A stretch of DNA of 64,000 bases from Clostridium acidisoli DSM 12555 (GTDB taxonomy: Bacteria; Bacillota; Clostridia; Clostridiales; Clostridiaceae). A program made the position numbers and the translations under genes. The stretch's first letter is position 1. Every line of letters begins with the position of its first letter. The notes below the pieces were generated by a model. That model worked only from the letters and a program-made list of their open reading frames with translations, did not search any database and had not been told where the DNA came from. Of this stretch, positions 27,429 through 35,511 are shown one piece after another. The stretch is from the NCBI RefSeq assembly GCF_900176305.1, contig NZ_FWXH01000005.1, forward strand, positions 1 through 64,000. Reading direction: 5' to 3'.

Positions 27429-28088
27429 ATGAAAACCAGTTATATATATATTTTAATTGCGGTGATAATAATAGCTGTATTCGTGTATGTTTTAATGAAT
27501 AGAAATCATATATTCTCAGATCTAGAAGATGAAGAAGATGAATACGAGGATGAGGATACAGAAGGTGAAGAGGAAGACGAAGAAGAAGAAAAAACTCAGG
27601 CTTTATTTAAAAATAGAAGAGAAAACTTAAATTCTAATATAAGTCAAGATACTAACACATATTTTTCAAAAATACCTAACTTAGATGATAATGACAAGAC
27701 AAAAATCATGTCGGCTATAGAATCTTCAAGAAATAAAGAATTAGATGAAACGCAAATAATTTCTATACCAAAAGAGGAAATTCAAGTTGTGTATGCTTTA
27801 ATTATGTATAAAGAAAACGGCATAGAAGAAAAATTTCTAATGACAAATGAAGTTGTATGTATTGGAAGAGACCCGGAAGCTTGTGATATTGTTATTAGTG
27901 GTGATAAATTTCTAGGAAGACAACATGCACTTATATACAAGAAAGGCCAAAGTATATATTTAGCAGATCTTAATAGTAAAAATGGAAGTTTTATTGAGGG
28001 CGTAAGGATTTCTGGTAAAGAAGAAATAGTAGGTACTAAGAGAATTAAACTTGCAGGTACAGAGTTTACTGTTAAAGTAGGTGATTAA
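27429..28088 (+). CDS. Membrane-anchored FHA domain protein
   Basis: 219 residues: an N-terminal transmembrane anchor (~4-24), an extremely acidic Asp/Glu-rich linker (about residues 34-58), a variable region, and a C-terminal FHA domain (~125-215) with the phosphothreonine-binding residues in CIGRDPEACDIVISGD, LGRQHALI and LNSKNGSFIEG. It should bind phosphothreonine proteins near the membrane. Directly followed by a PP2C phosphatase, the usual partner in Ser/Thr signalling, though no Ser/Thr kinase gene is present here. GGAGGG at 27415-27420 fixes the ATG at 27429. Confidence 0.88.
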   Translation: MKTSYIYILIAVIIIAVFVYVLMNRNHIFSDLEDEEDEYEDEDTEGEEEDEEEEKTQALFKNRRENLNSNISQDTNTYFSKIPNLDDNDKTKIMSAIESSRNKELDETQIISIPKEEIQVVYALIMYKENGIEEKFLMTNEVVCIGRDPEACDIVISGDKFLGRQHALIYKKGQSIYLADLNSKNGSFIEGVRISGKEEIVGTKRIKLAGTEFTVKVGD

Positions 28089-28089
28089 A

Positions 28090-28863
28090 ATGTTTTCGAG
28101 TAAAGAGGATACGTTACCTTTAGTAATGCCTAAACTTACATATGGATTTTATACCTCAAAGGGTAAAAGAGACGAAAATCAAGACGCACTTATCACTGTT
28201 TTGGGAAACAACAATTACACCTTTGCAGTAGCTGATGGTGCAGGTGGACACTCCTTTGGAAAAGAAACCAGTAATATGACAGTTAACGCAATAAAAGATG
28301 AACTAGAACATGAAACAAGCAGCAATATAAAATATATTGAACTTCTAATAAGAAAAAAGTATGATCAAATAAATTCTCATATTTATAATTTGCAAAAACA
28401 AATGGGAAAAACTATGATTACAACTTTGTCTATGATAAATATTGTAGATGACTGCTTTTTAGCTAGCAATATAGGTGATACAAAGATATTCCAAATCAGA
28501 AGCGGCGAAATAAGTTTAATATCTAAGGTGCATAACAAAGCCTGGGAAATGTATGAAAACAACCTAATAACCTATGAAGAATATGAAAATCATAGAAGCA
28601 AAAACATTTTGACAAAGGCAATGGGGGCTTTTGAAACTGTAGAGCCATATTTTAAAACTGGTAAAGTTATGGAAAATGATATTTATATTATTTGTACGGA
28701 TGGAGTTTATAATTACATTACTGAGGAAGAAATTGTTAGAAGGTTTTCTAGGAGTAATAAGTTTAGCAATGAGGAATTAAATAAAATTTGTTTTGATATA
28801 TGTGATGTATGTTTAAAAAACCATAGTAATGACAATTTAAGCATTATTGCTTTTGAGGTTTAA
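28090..28863 (+). CDS. PP2C-type protein serine/threonine phosphatase
   Basis: 257-residue metal-dependent phosphatase. Motifs: KGKRDENQDALI (usual RxxNQD), FAVADGAGGHSFGK (metal-binding DGxGGH), LASNIGDTKIFQI, ICTDGVYNYI and the terminal NDNLSIIA. Residues that hold the two metal ions are present. No membrane segment. Would dephosphorylate Ser/Thr proteins, probably acting with the FHA protein encoded one base upstream. An in-frame GTG at 28081 lacks a ribosome binding site, so the ATG at 28090 (AGGTG in front) was chosen. Confidence 0.9.
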   Translation: MFSSKEDTLPLVMPKLTYGFYTSKGKRDENQDALITVLGNNNYTFAVADGAGGHSFGKETSNMTVNAIKDELEHETSSNIKYIELLIRKKYDQINSHIYNLQKQMGKTMITTLSMINIVDDCFLASNIGDTKIFQIRSGEISLISKVHNKAWEMYENNLITYEEYENHRSKNILTKAMGAFETVEPYFKTGKVMENDIYIICTDGVYNYITEEEIVRRFSRSNKFSNEELNKICFDICDVCLKNHSNDNLSIIAFEV

Positions 28864-28890
28864 AAAAATTTGGCGCAGGAGCTGAGGTAT

Positions 28891-29571
28891 ATGGATAATA
28901 GAAAAAAGAGAAAACTTTTACCTTTTATCATTATAGTGCTAGCTTTGATTTTTGCTATAATATTTTGTGTGAGTCCAGTAAAAAAGATAACAAAAGTTAA
29001 TAATTTTGCAAAAGCTAGTGACAGTATTATAAAATTAGAATCACTGAATGAAGTAGAATTTAACAACGAAAATAAAAGTCTACAGACAAGTGTTTCATTA
29101 ACAGATGATGATATAAATAATCTAATATATAATGCTATTAAAAATAAAGTAAGTGTTAGTGCTATAGAAACAGATATAAATGATGATATAAAGATATACG
29201 TTAACTCAGATTTGTTAAACATAATCCCTACGCAATATGCAGTTGAAATTGTACCAAGTTTAAAAAATAATTCCTTGGGGTTTAGTATTAAAAGTGCTCA
29301 AATTGGAAGGATACCAGTACCTAAAAAAATTATTTTAACAATGCTAGAAAAGAGCAGTTCGACAAATTTCTCTGTAGATGCTGAAAACAATTATGTTACA
29401 ATAAGTACAAAACCTATAGAGCCATTTAAGCTTGTAAGTTTTACTATGGGTGACAAAAAAATAGGAATTAAGACCAGTTATTCAATAAACTCATTAGCTG
29501 ATTTAAAAAGATTACTTCAAAGTAACGTATCTGAAAGCATTAAGAGTTTATTAAAAAATATGTATAGATAA
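28891..29571 (+). CDS. YpmS-like membrane-anchored protein
   Basis: 227 residues: a basic N-terminus (DNRKKRKLL), one membrane segment (~10-30), and an extracytoplasmic domain with the pattern VSLTDDDINNLIYNAI, ending in a repeat of beta-type segments (SAQIGRIPVPKKIIL, TISTKPIEPFKLVSF). This resembles the YpmS (DUF2140) family of unknown function; the match is by pattern only. A GGAG site at 28878-28881 is spaced 9 bases from the ATG at 28891. It follows the phosphatase by 27 bases and is likely in the same operon. Confidence 0.55.
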   Translation: MDNRKKRKLLPFIIIVLALIFAIIFCVSPVKKITKVNNFAKASDSIIKLESLNEVEFNNENKSLQTSVSLTDDDINNLIYNAIKNKVSVSAIETDINDDIKIYVNSDLLNIIPTQYAVEIVPSLKNNSLGFSIKSAQIGRIPVPKKIILTMLEKSSSTNFSVDAENNYVTISTKPIEPFKLVSFTMGDKKIGIKTSYSINSLADLKRLLQSNVSESIKSLLKNMYR

Positions 29572-29610
29572 GTTTAAAATGAATACATTGTAAATTAGGA
29601 GGAAATACAA

Positions 29611-30384
29611 ATGATAGATATGCATTGTCATATATTGCCTGGCATTGATGATGGATCAAAAAATGTTGAAATGAGCATAGAAATGCTTCAGATTGCAGAA
29701 AAAAATAGAACAGATAAAATTATTGTTACACCACATTTCTATAGGGGCTATTTTGAAAATGTGTATAGTGATGTATTAAAGCATGTTGAAAATTTAAACG
29801 CTGAAGCTAAAAAAAATGGGATAGATGTAGAATTATATCCAGGTCAAGAAATTTTTGCTGATAAACATACTTTAGAGGAATATAAAAGAGGGACAATCCA
29901 TGGCTTAAATGATTCTAAGTATTTATTAATAGAATTTCCTATGGATGTTTTGCCAGAAGATGCCTTAGATATTATCTACGAATTAAAAATATTAGGCGTA
30001 AGACCAATAATTGCCCATCCAGAAAGATATATTTACATCTGGCAAAAGCTAACTAACATAAATAAATTTGTGGAAGAAGGCTGCTTGTTTCAAATAAACA
30101 CTTCAAGCATATTAGGCCTTATGGGAAAACATATAAGAGAGGCTTCATATAGTCTTATAGAGAATGGCTTATGCAACTTTATTGCCTCTGACGCGCACTC
30201 AACAGGTAAAAGATGTCCTAATCTTGGAGAGGCTATGAAGGAGATAAAAAAAGACTATAAAGAGGTGTATAACCAAGTGCAGCAAAATGCCAATTGTGTG
30301 CTTACCAATGAAGAAATCCATGTAAATATGAAAAAAATTCAAGAAAAAAAGAGCGGTATTTTCTCCTTTCTTTTTAAGAAATAG
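29611..30384 (+). CDS. cpsB: PHP-type protein tyrosine phosphatase, CpsB/CapC/YwqE
   Basis: 257-residue metal-dependent phosphatase. The N-terminal metal site DMHCHILPGIDDGSKN is typical, followed by IVTPHFYRG, the GQEIF Glu, RPIIAHPERY and ASDAHSTGKR, which complete the trinuclear metal centre. It dephosphorylates the tyrosine cluster of CpsD (25569), so the pair form a kinase/phosphatase switch on polymer assembly. In most loci the three genes are adjacent; here a sigma/HTH pair and an FHA/PP2C operon stand between them. AGGAGG precedes the start. Confidence 0.93.
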   Translation: MIDMHCHILPGIDDGSKNVEMSIEMLQIAEKNRTDKIIVTPHFYRGYFENVYSDVLKHVENLNAEAKKNGIDVELYPGQEIFADKHTLEEYKRGTIHGLNDSKYLLIEFPMDVLPEDALDIIYELKILGVRPIIAHPERYIYIWQKLTNINKFVEEGCLFQINTSSILGLMGKHIREASYSLIENGLCNFIASDAHSTGKRCPNLGEAMKEIKKDYKEVYNQVQQNANCVLTNEEIHVNMKKIQEKKSGIFSFLFKK

Positions 30385-30418
30385 ATGAGATTAATTTGAC
30401 AGCTTATGGAGGTGTAAA

Positions 30419-30916
30419 ATGAAAAAAATTATAATTTTATTAGTTTGCTTAGTTTGGTTTGGATTTATATTTTACAATTCAACAAAACCAGGAGATGTAT
30501 CCAATGCAAAAAGCTATAGCCTACTAAACAAAATAAGAACAGAATATAGGCAACTAGATGGTGAAGAAAAAAAGCAGTATAATGAGCTTCCTAAAAGTGC
30601 TAGAGAAGAGAAGTTAAATTTAATAATAAGAAAAAATGCACATGCTTTTGAATATTGTGTACTAGCCGTAATAGTGTCTTTGATATTGTTCCAGTTTGGT
30701 TTAAAGGGCAAAGGTGCAGTAATTTACATAATGTTTATATGTCTATTTTACGCAGTTCTTGATGAATTTCATCAAATATATGTACCAGGTAGGACTTCAA
30801 GCGTAAGGGATGTGCTTATAGATTTTGTCGGCTCACTTATAGGAATATGTGTTTATTATTTGGTTTATTATTTATTTTTCAATAAAAAGAAAAGAAGTAG
30901 GGGAATCTTTAATTAG
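30419..30916 (+). CDS. VanZ-like membrane protein
   Basis: 165 residues with an N-terminal hydrophobic segment, an external or cytosolic charged part and three more membrane segments. The VanZ-family signature is visible: RKNAHAFEYCVLAVI and the acidic LDEFHQIYVPGRTSSVRDVLID. VanZ itself confers low-level teicoplanin resistance by an unknown route; most family members have no known function. Start codon preceded by GGAGGTG. Likely co-transcribed with cpsB (34-base gap). Confidence 0.85.
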   Translation: MKKIIILLVCLVWFGFIFYNSTKPGDVSNAKSYSLLNKIRTEYRQLDGEEKKQYNELPKSAREEKLNLIIRKNAHAFEYCVLAVIVSLILFQFGLKGKGAVIYIMFICLFYAVLDEFHQIYVPGRTSSVRDVLIDFVGSLIGICVYYLVYYLFFNKKKRSRGIFN

Positions 30917-31015
30917 AAATTAAGATGTGTGTATAATTGATGCAAATTTTGAAATAATATATATACTACACTAAATTGGGTTTGTTCATAAAAGTGAGAT
31001 ATTGGAAAGAATAGG

Positions 31016-31080
31016 CGAAGAGTTTTCACCAATGCTTCGCTTTTTCAATGAGCGAAGCAATGTCCAAAACCCTTCACTCT
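31016..31080. repeat. Dispersed repeat, family B, copy 1
   Basis: Shares GCGAAGCAA, a 6-base variable part and AAAACCCTTCACT with the copy at 35418, in the same orientation. Local inverted repeat AATGCTTCGC / GCGAAGCAAT around 31031-31061. Lies between VanZ and YihY genes and may act as a terminator-like structure. Confidence 0.5.
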
Positions 31081-31152
31081 TACTTCAAAATTTCTTTGTA
31101 TTAAGATATTACTTTGTGAGCAAGTTGCCATTATTAAAAGGTGATGTTATGT

Positions 31153-31965
31153 ATGTTATTTTCATATAAAAAGCTAAAAATCACTTTCTCTATTTTGATA
31201 AAAAAAATAATAAAAGATGATATATTTGCATTATCGTCTCAACTTGCCTACAGTCTTTTGCTTTCTTTTTTTCCATTTTTAATATTCTTAATAACAATTG
31301 TAGGGTACAGTAATATAAAAGTCACTGATATAATGAATAACATTAAAACTTTTATACCTTATGAAGTATATGGACTTGTACATAAAACCGTTACGGAAGT
31401 AATGAATAAAAAAAATGGAGGACTTTTATCTTTAAGCCTAATACTTACAATTTGGTCAGCATCATCAGGCTTTAATGCTGTTATAAAGGGTTTAAATAAA
31501 GCATATAATGAAAAAGAATGTAGAAATATTATAGTTTCACAAATAGTTTCCATAATTTTCACTTTAATTCTTGTGGTAATCATAATGGTCACAATTTTTT
31601 TACTTGTCTTTGGGGAAAGTACTGGACATATACTTGCAAAGTTGGTTGGTTTAAATAATTTATTTTATATGTTCTGGTATTTTATTAGATATATAATAAT
31701 AGTTAGTATAATGATTTGTGTGTTTTCACTTCTATATATATATGCACCTTGCAAAAAGCACAGGCTAAAAGAAGTATTACCTGGTGGAATTTTCTCAGCT
31801 GTTGGGTGGATATTGACATCTTTATGTTTTTCATTTTATATAAATAATTTTTCTAACTATTCAAGACTTTATGGGAGCCTTGGAGCGGTGATAATTTTGA
31901 TGCTGTGGCTTTTAATAAGTTCGTTTATAATAATACTTGGTGGAGAGATAAATTCGGTAATTTAG
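31153..31965 (+). CDS. YihY/BrkB-family inner membrane protein
   Basis: 270 residues and six hydrophobic segments, matching the YihY (formerly called ribonuclease BN) family. The N-terminus has the family's DDIFALSSQLAYSLLLSFFP; others are SLILTIWSASSGFNAVIKGLNKAYN, a long central hydrophobic pair, APCKKHRLKEVLPGGIFSAV and the end GAVIILMLWLLISSFIII. It is annotated in many genomes as a putative transporter; no biochemical role is established. AAAGGTG at 31137-31143 points to the ATG at 31153 rather than the GTG at 31141 or ATG at 31144. Confidence 0.88.
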   Translation: MLFSYKKLKITFSILIKKIIKDDIFALSSQLAYSLLLSFFPFLIFLITIVGYSNIKVTDIMNNIKTFIPYEVYGLVHKTVTEVMNKKNGGLLSLSLILTIWSASSGFNAVIKGLNKAYNEKECRNIIVSQIVSIIFTLILVVIIMVTIFLLVFGESTGHILAKLVGLNNLFYMFWYFIRYIIIVSIMICVFSLLYIYAPCKKHRLKEVLPGGIFSAVGWILTSLCFSFYINNFSNYSRLYGSLGAVIILMLWLLISSFIIILGGEINSVI

Positions 31966-32063
31966 GGTAGGTGAAAAGGTGAGAGAAACCCTGTGGCTAG
32001 ATGGAAGAATTAACGATGCCAAGGCCGTTAATTCTTTAGTCTTTGCGTAGCAAATCTTTAGTC
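31965..32063. repeat. Dispersed structured repeat, family A, copy 1
   Basis: Shares AGGTGAAAAGGTGAGAGAAA and then GTTAATTCTTTAGTCTTTGCG with the full copy at 41431. Contains the inverted repeat GAATTAACG / CGTTAATTC and the small hairpin CTTTGCgtaGCAAA. Confidence 0.6.
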
Positions 32064-32149
32064 AGTATAATGGTAAAAGTTGTACTCCATTTTAAGATTG
32101 TATATGCTTTAAATTCATGATAAAATAAGCTCATTGGTGGTGAAATTAT

Positions 32150-32464
32150 TTGGAAAACGAAATGTTATTAAAATCAATAGAAAACCTATTAGATAAAAAA
32201 CTTCAACCTACAAATGAAAGATTAGATAAAATGGATGCTAAGATATCAGGAATGAACGCTAAGATAGTAGGGATGGATGCTAAGGTAGTAGAAATGGATG
32301 CTAAGTTAGTAGAAATACAAGCGACTCAAAAAGAAATGAAATTGACTCAAGAGACAATTATGAAGTTTATAACACAGGCTGATAGTGAATTCATGAAATT
32401 AGAAGAGAAAACTAGAGATATTGAAAAGATAAAAAGAGTTATTAATATTAGTAATGTTAGATAA
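32150..32464 (+). CDS. Small coiled-coil protein with heptad tandem repeats
   Basis: 104 residues, no known family recognised. The centre is four 7-residue repeats of the type MDAKxxx (MDAKISG, MNAKIVG, MDAKVVE, MDAKLVE), encoded by four 21-base tandem repeats at 32231-32314, followed by further heptads; the whole is expected to be one long coiled coil. Start is TTG with GGTGGTG in front at good spacing. A terminator follows directly. It stands alone between two copies of a dispersed repeat (31965 and 32494), which suggests local rearrangement. Repeat number could vary between strains. Confidence 0.6.
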   Translation: MENEMLLKSIENLLDKKLQPTNERLDKMDAKISGMNAKIVGMDAKVVEMDAKLVEIQATQKEMKLTQETIMKFITQADSEFMKLEEKTRDIEKIKRVINISNVR

Positions 32465-32489
32465 GCATGATGGAGTCATGCTTTTTTTT
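32463..32489 (+). terminator. Rho-independent terminator
   Basis: AAGCATGA / TCATGCTT stem with a 5-base loop, followed by a T run, immediately after the coiled-coil gene. Confidence 0.9.
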
Positions 32490-32493
32490 ATAC

Positions 32494-32600
32494 CATTCAC
32501 GAAGTGAATTCTCTCACCTTTAGCCCACGTGGCTAAAACTTTAATCTTTAACAAGAGAAGAGCTGTTAATTCTTTAGTTTTTGCGCAGCAAAGCTTTAAC
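32494..32600. repeat. Dispersed structured repeat, family A, copy 2
   Basis: Matches 41485-41588 over 104 bases with about 11 differences and no gaps. Several small hairpins are kept, for example TTAGCC / GGCTAA with a changed loop and TTTGC / GCAAA. Confidence 0.8.
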
Positions 32601-32642
32601 AAATATAATAAGGTATATAAAACATTAACATATTAAAAAATG

Positions 32643-32671
32643 TTGCCTTTTCTACGAGATGGTTGTATATT
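32643..32671 (+). promoter_or_regulatory. Predicted promoter of the first RRNPP-type regulator
   Basis: TTGCCT (32643-32648) and TATATT (32666-32671), 17-base spacer, 36 bases before the start codon. Confidence 0.5.
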
Positions 32672-32707
32672 ATACACATATAGAATATTGTGGAAAAGGG
32701 TGATGCA

Positions 32708-33979
32708 ATGGACTTTTTGACTATGGGTGAAAAAGTTAGGAAACTGAGGGAGCAATTAGATTTAAATCAGGAAGATTTACAAACGGAAAAGGTTAGTAGG
32801 GGACTTATAAGCATGATTGAAACAGGAAAACGAGACGTAAGTTATGCTACAGCCATTAAGTTAGCTGAAAAGTTTAACCAAAAAGCTGACAAGCTTAATA
32901 TTATTTTGAATGTTGATGCCGATTATCTAATGCGTTCGCCAAATGAAGATGCTGAACTTTATTGTTTAGGTCAACTAAAAAATGATGAAATAAGTCAAAG
33001 TAAAATTGATGAGATTTTGCAGTTATCTGAAGAATATGATTTGATTAGGATTAGAGCTAAAATATATTTTAAAATGGGACAAATTAATGAGGAAAAGAAA
33101 AACTATGAGGATGCTTGCAAAAACTATGAAGATGCTATAAAAATATATAAAACTATGGGCAAAGATAAAGAATTAGGACAGATTTATCTTAGAATGGGTA
33201 TTTCTAAGGGTAAAAATTTGCAGCACGAAGTTGCTATAGTTTATTTTAATTTAAGTCAATATTATTCATTTGTTTATGATGATAAAAAAATTCAACAATC
33301 ATCTTTATATAATTTAGCAAATGCATATTTTTATTCAAATAAAATTGATTTAGCATTAGAGACGATTGAAAAATATTTGACAATTAGTGACGAATCAGAC
33401 CCTTTTTATAATTTTGGTTTTAATACTAAAGCAAACTGTTATGAATTAAGGGGAGATTATGACAGAGCTATAGAAACTTATAAAGATTTGATATGTAAAA
33501 TTTCAGATAAAGTTACTCCTATTTTGGGTTACGTATATAATAACTTAGGATTAAATTATTGTCATAAAGATGATTTTAAAGAAAGTTTAAAATACTTTGA
33601 AATGGCTGAAAAATTTAGAAGTGAATTAGATAAAGTAAACTTAGGTGTTACGCTTATAGAAAAATCAAATGTTTTCTTAAAACAAAACTTATATACTGAT
33701 GCAATTAAAACTATTGATGAAGGCTTAAATTACGCTATAGAGTACAATGATATGGAATATTTAATAAAAGGGTATTATACATTAGCAGATATATACGATA
33801 AATTGAGCAATTGGGTTAATCTGGAAAATGTTTATATGAAATTAGTTGAATTACTAAAAATTAATAATGACAAAAATAATCTTAAATCAATCTATGACAA
33901 GATGGCTCTTATGTATTTGAGACAAGATAAACCAAGTCTTTGTCAGGAATACTTATTATTATCAAATGATTTGAATTAA
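32708..33979 (+). CDS. RRNPP-type peptide-responsive regulator (HTH plus TPR)
   Basis: 423-residue cytosolic regulator. The first ~60 residues are an Xre-like HTH (GEKVRKLREQLDLNQEDLQ, then SRGLISMIETGKRDV), followed by about seven to eight TPR helices pairs from residue ~95 to the end (for example YEDACKNYEDAIKIYKTMG, ALETIEKYLTIS, YNNLGLNYCHKDDFKESL). This build is that of PlcR, NprR and the Qsr regulators of solventogenic clostridia, which bind an imported signalling peptide. The gene directly after it encodes a secreted small protein with repeats, the expected pro-peptide. GAAAAGGGTGA is correctly spaced to the ATG at 32708. A 423-residue paralogue lies at 38309. Confidence 0.85.
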   Translation: MDFLTMGEKVRKLREQLDLNQEDLQTEKVSRGLISMIETGKRDVSYATAIKLAEKFNQKADKLNIILNVDADYLMRSPNEDAELYCLGQLKNDEISQSKIDEILQLSEEYDLIRIRAKIYFKMGQINEEKKNYEDACKNYEDAIKIYKTMGKDKELGQIYLRMGISKGKNLQHEVAIVYFNLSQYYSFVYDDKKIQQSSLYNLANAYFYSNKIDLALETIEKYLTISDESDPFYNFGFNTKANCYELRGDYDRAIETYKDLICKISDKVTPILGYVYNNLGLNYCHKDDFKESLKYFEMAEKFRSELDKVNLGVTLIEKSNVFLKQNLYTDAIKTIDEGLNYAIEYNDMEYLIKGYYTLADIYDKLSNWVNLENVYMKLVELLKINNDKNNLKSIYDKMALMYLRQDKPSLCQEYLLLSNDLN

Positions 33980-33993
33980 TAGGAGGTATTATT

Positions 33994-34242
33994 ATGAAAA
34001 TTAAAACTTTAAGAAATGTAGCTTTTGGAATAGGTTGCTTAATGTTAACACTTACGTTGTCATTAAATTTAATATCACCATCTACCAATGGTAAATCTAT
34101 CCATATAATTAAACTTATGCAAGGTTCACCATATGGAATGGCTAAGGTTAATCATGTAATTAAACCTATGGAAGGTTCACCATATGGAATGGTTAAATCT
34201 ATACATGTAATCCATACTGATGTAGATATGCCTAATGGTTAA
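33994..34242 (+). CDS. Putative signalling pro-peptide with internal repeats
   Basis: 82 residues, 14 bases after the regulator, with a strong AGGAGG site. Residues 1-30 form a Sec-type signal peptide (basic MKIKTLRN, hydrophobic core, polar end). The exported part is two 17-residue repeats (residues 37-53 and 54-70), both containing GSPYGM, and a shortened third one, HVIHTDVDMPNG, at the C-terminus. The two full repeats are about 82% identical in DNA (34102-34152, 34153-34203). It fits a precursor of quorum-sensing peptides cut outside the cell and taken up again to act on the regulator. Which fragment is the signal is not known: PYGM-containing parts or the C-terminal end are both possible. 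Confidence 0.72.
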   Translation: MKIKTLRNVAFGIGCLMLTLTLSLNLISPSTNGKSIHIIKLMQGSPYGMAKVNHVIKPMEGSPYGMVKSIHVIHTDVDMPNG

Positions 34243-34323
34243 AGATGAGACTAAGTTTTCACACTAGTATAAAATTGTTAATGATTGAGAAACATAATGA
34301 AATTGAGATTAAGTATTTTCAAT

Positions 34324-34365
34324 AAATTACTATTGGAATTTACTCCCATAGTAATTTTTATTTTA
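34324..34365 (+). terminator. Terminator after the pro-peptide gene
   Basis: AAATTACTATTGG pairs with CCATAGTAATTT (one bulge), followed by TTATTTTTATTTT-like T-rich sequence. Confidence 0.7.
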
Positions 34366-34370
34366 CAAGA

Positions 34371-34406
34371 AATAAAAAGGAGTCTTTGCATAGCAAATCT
34401 TTAACC
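34371..34406. repeat. Partial copy of dispersed repeat family A
   Basis: AGTCTTTGCATAGCAAATCTTTAAC resembles the 3' part of the other copies (AGTCTTTGCGxAGCAAAxCTTTA), including its small hairpin. Confidence 0.4.
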
Positions 34407-34462
34407 CTATCTATATAAAAGTATAATTTATAAAACTTAAAAGATTTGTAATAAATTATCTA

Positions 34463-34491
34463 TTTACATAGCCACTAAATTGTTGTATTAT
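34463..34491 (+). promoter_or_regulatory. Predicted promoter of the lipoprotein gene
   Basis: TTTACA (34463-34468) and TATTAT (34486-34491) separated by 17 bases. Confidence 0.5.
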
Positions 34492-34536
34492 TCATTTGTT
34501 AGCTTAATATAAAATAAAGATAGAAGGTATGAAAAG

Positions 34537-35169
34537 GTGAATAGAGCGGTCCTAAAAACAATTCTTATAGTAATGACAACATCGTTAATTTTTGCTGGAT
34601 GTGGCAAAAACACGAGCACCGCTAAAAATAACACCACCGTTGGTAAAACCATCGTTTCAAATTCAACGGATGTTAGAGCAAATCCAGAAGAGACTGTAAA
34701 AACCTATTACAATAGTGAAGTTTCAAAGGATGCTAGTTTTTTAAGTGGATTCTTCTTAAATTCTGAAATGTCACCAACTGTAGCAGTAAAAAAACAATTG
34801 AATGCTTTTAATGTAAAAGAAATACAGTTGGTTAAAATATATAATGAAAAGAAATATGATAATTTTATTGCCATGATATGTTCATATAACACTTATTTTA
34901 ATGGTATTGAAAGTCCAAGACCAGATGTGGAAGTCGTGACTTTAGTTAAAAAATCTGGGAAGTGGTATTTTTTAAATGATTATAGCAAATTATCTGATAA
35001 GGATATGAGCTGGATTAATAATGTTGCAAATGAACAGAAAAATGAAATTGCCAATAACAAGGAAATAGAGAATATATTAAAGAAAAAGGATACTTTTAAT
35101 ACCACAAATAGTGCTTTTATGGAGAATGCCATGAAAAGTATACCTCTACAGCAGAGCAGTAATAATTAA
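34537..35169 (+). CDS. Uncharacterised lipoprotein
   Basis: 210 residues with a lipoprotein signal peptide: hydrophobic core and lipobox LIFAGC near residue 22, then a Thr/Asn/Ser-rich linker. The globular part (from about residue 50, ANPEETVKTYYNSEVSKD) has the helix-plus-sheet pattern of NTF2-like/DUF4878-type lipoproteins, ending in WYFLNDYS; the family call is only a suggestion. Expected to be anchored at the outer face of the membrane. Start is GTG with AGAAGG 9 bases before. Own promoter and terminator, so it is monocistronic. Confidence 0.65.
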   Translation: MNRAVLKTILIVMTTSLIFAGCGKNTSTAKNNTTVGKTIVSNSTDVRANPEETVKTYYNSEVSKDASFLSGFFLNSEMSPTVAVKKQLNAFNVKEIQLVKIYNEKKYDNFIAMICSYNTYFNGIESPRPDVEVVTLVKKSGKWYFLNDYSKLSDKDMSWINNVANEQKNEIANNKEIENILKKKDTFNTTNSAFMENAMKSIPLQQSSNN

Positions 35170-35285
35170 AACGTAAGTGTGAGGTTTTATGTTATTTTAA
35201 TTTTATTATGATGGAAATAAAAGAACGGCAAGGCTTATTTCAAATTTAATCTTAATGTAAAATGTACAAGAAATTTTTATACAAT

Positions 35286-35335
35286 AAATGCCTTGAAGTA
35301 TATTAAAAAATTGTTTAATATACTTCAAGGCATTT
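35286..35335. terminator. Long perfect hairpin, probably a bidirectional terminator
   Basis: 22-bp perfect inverted repeat, arms 35286-35307 and 35314-35335, between the lipoprotein gene and the converging flavodiiron gene. A-rich on one side and T-containing on the other. Confidence 0.75.
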
Positions 35336-35348
35336 GTTTCATTATTTT

Positions 35349-35455
35349 TCCGACCTAAGGAGGAAAAATTTCCTTAGCCTTTATGGATCTATCCATAAAA
35401 CTATCACCTTTTAACGTGCGAAGCAACCGTTAAAACCCTTCACTATTGCTTCGCA
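35349..35455. repeat. Dispersed repeat, family B, copy 2, with adjacent hairpins
   Basis: GCGAAGCAA-N6-AAAACCCTTCACT at 35418-35445 as in the copy at 31052, flanked by CTAAGGA/TCCTTAG and TTTATGGAT/ATCCATAAA stems. The GCGAAGCAA arm pairs with TTGCTTCGC. With the terminator it fills the 342-base gap before 35512. Confidence 0.5.
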
Positions 35456-35511
35456 ATCTCATTATATTATGAATTTAAACACCATTTATCAGACAAACTA
35501 ATTAATTAAGT

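Noticed and set aside
32231-32314. Short tandem repeats considered as a CRISPR array
   Set aside because: The 21-base units are directly adjacent without spacers, keep the reading frame and encode heptads of a coiled coil.
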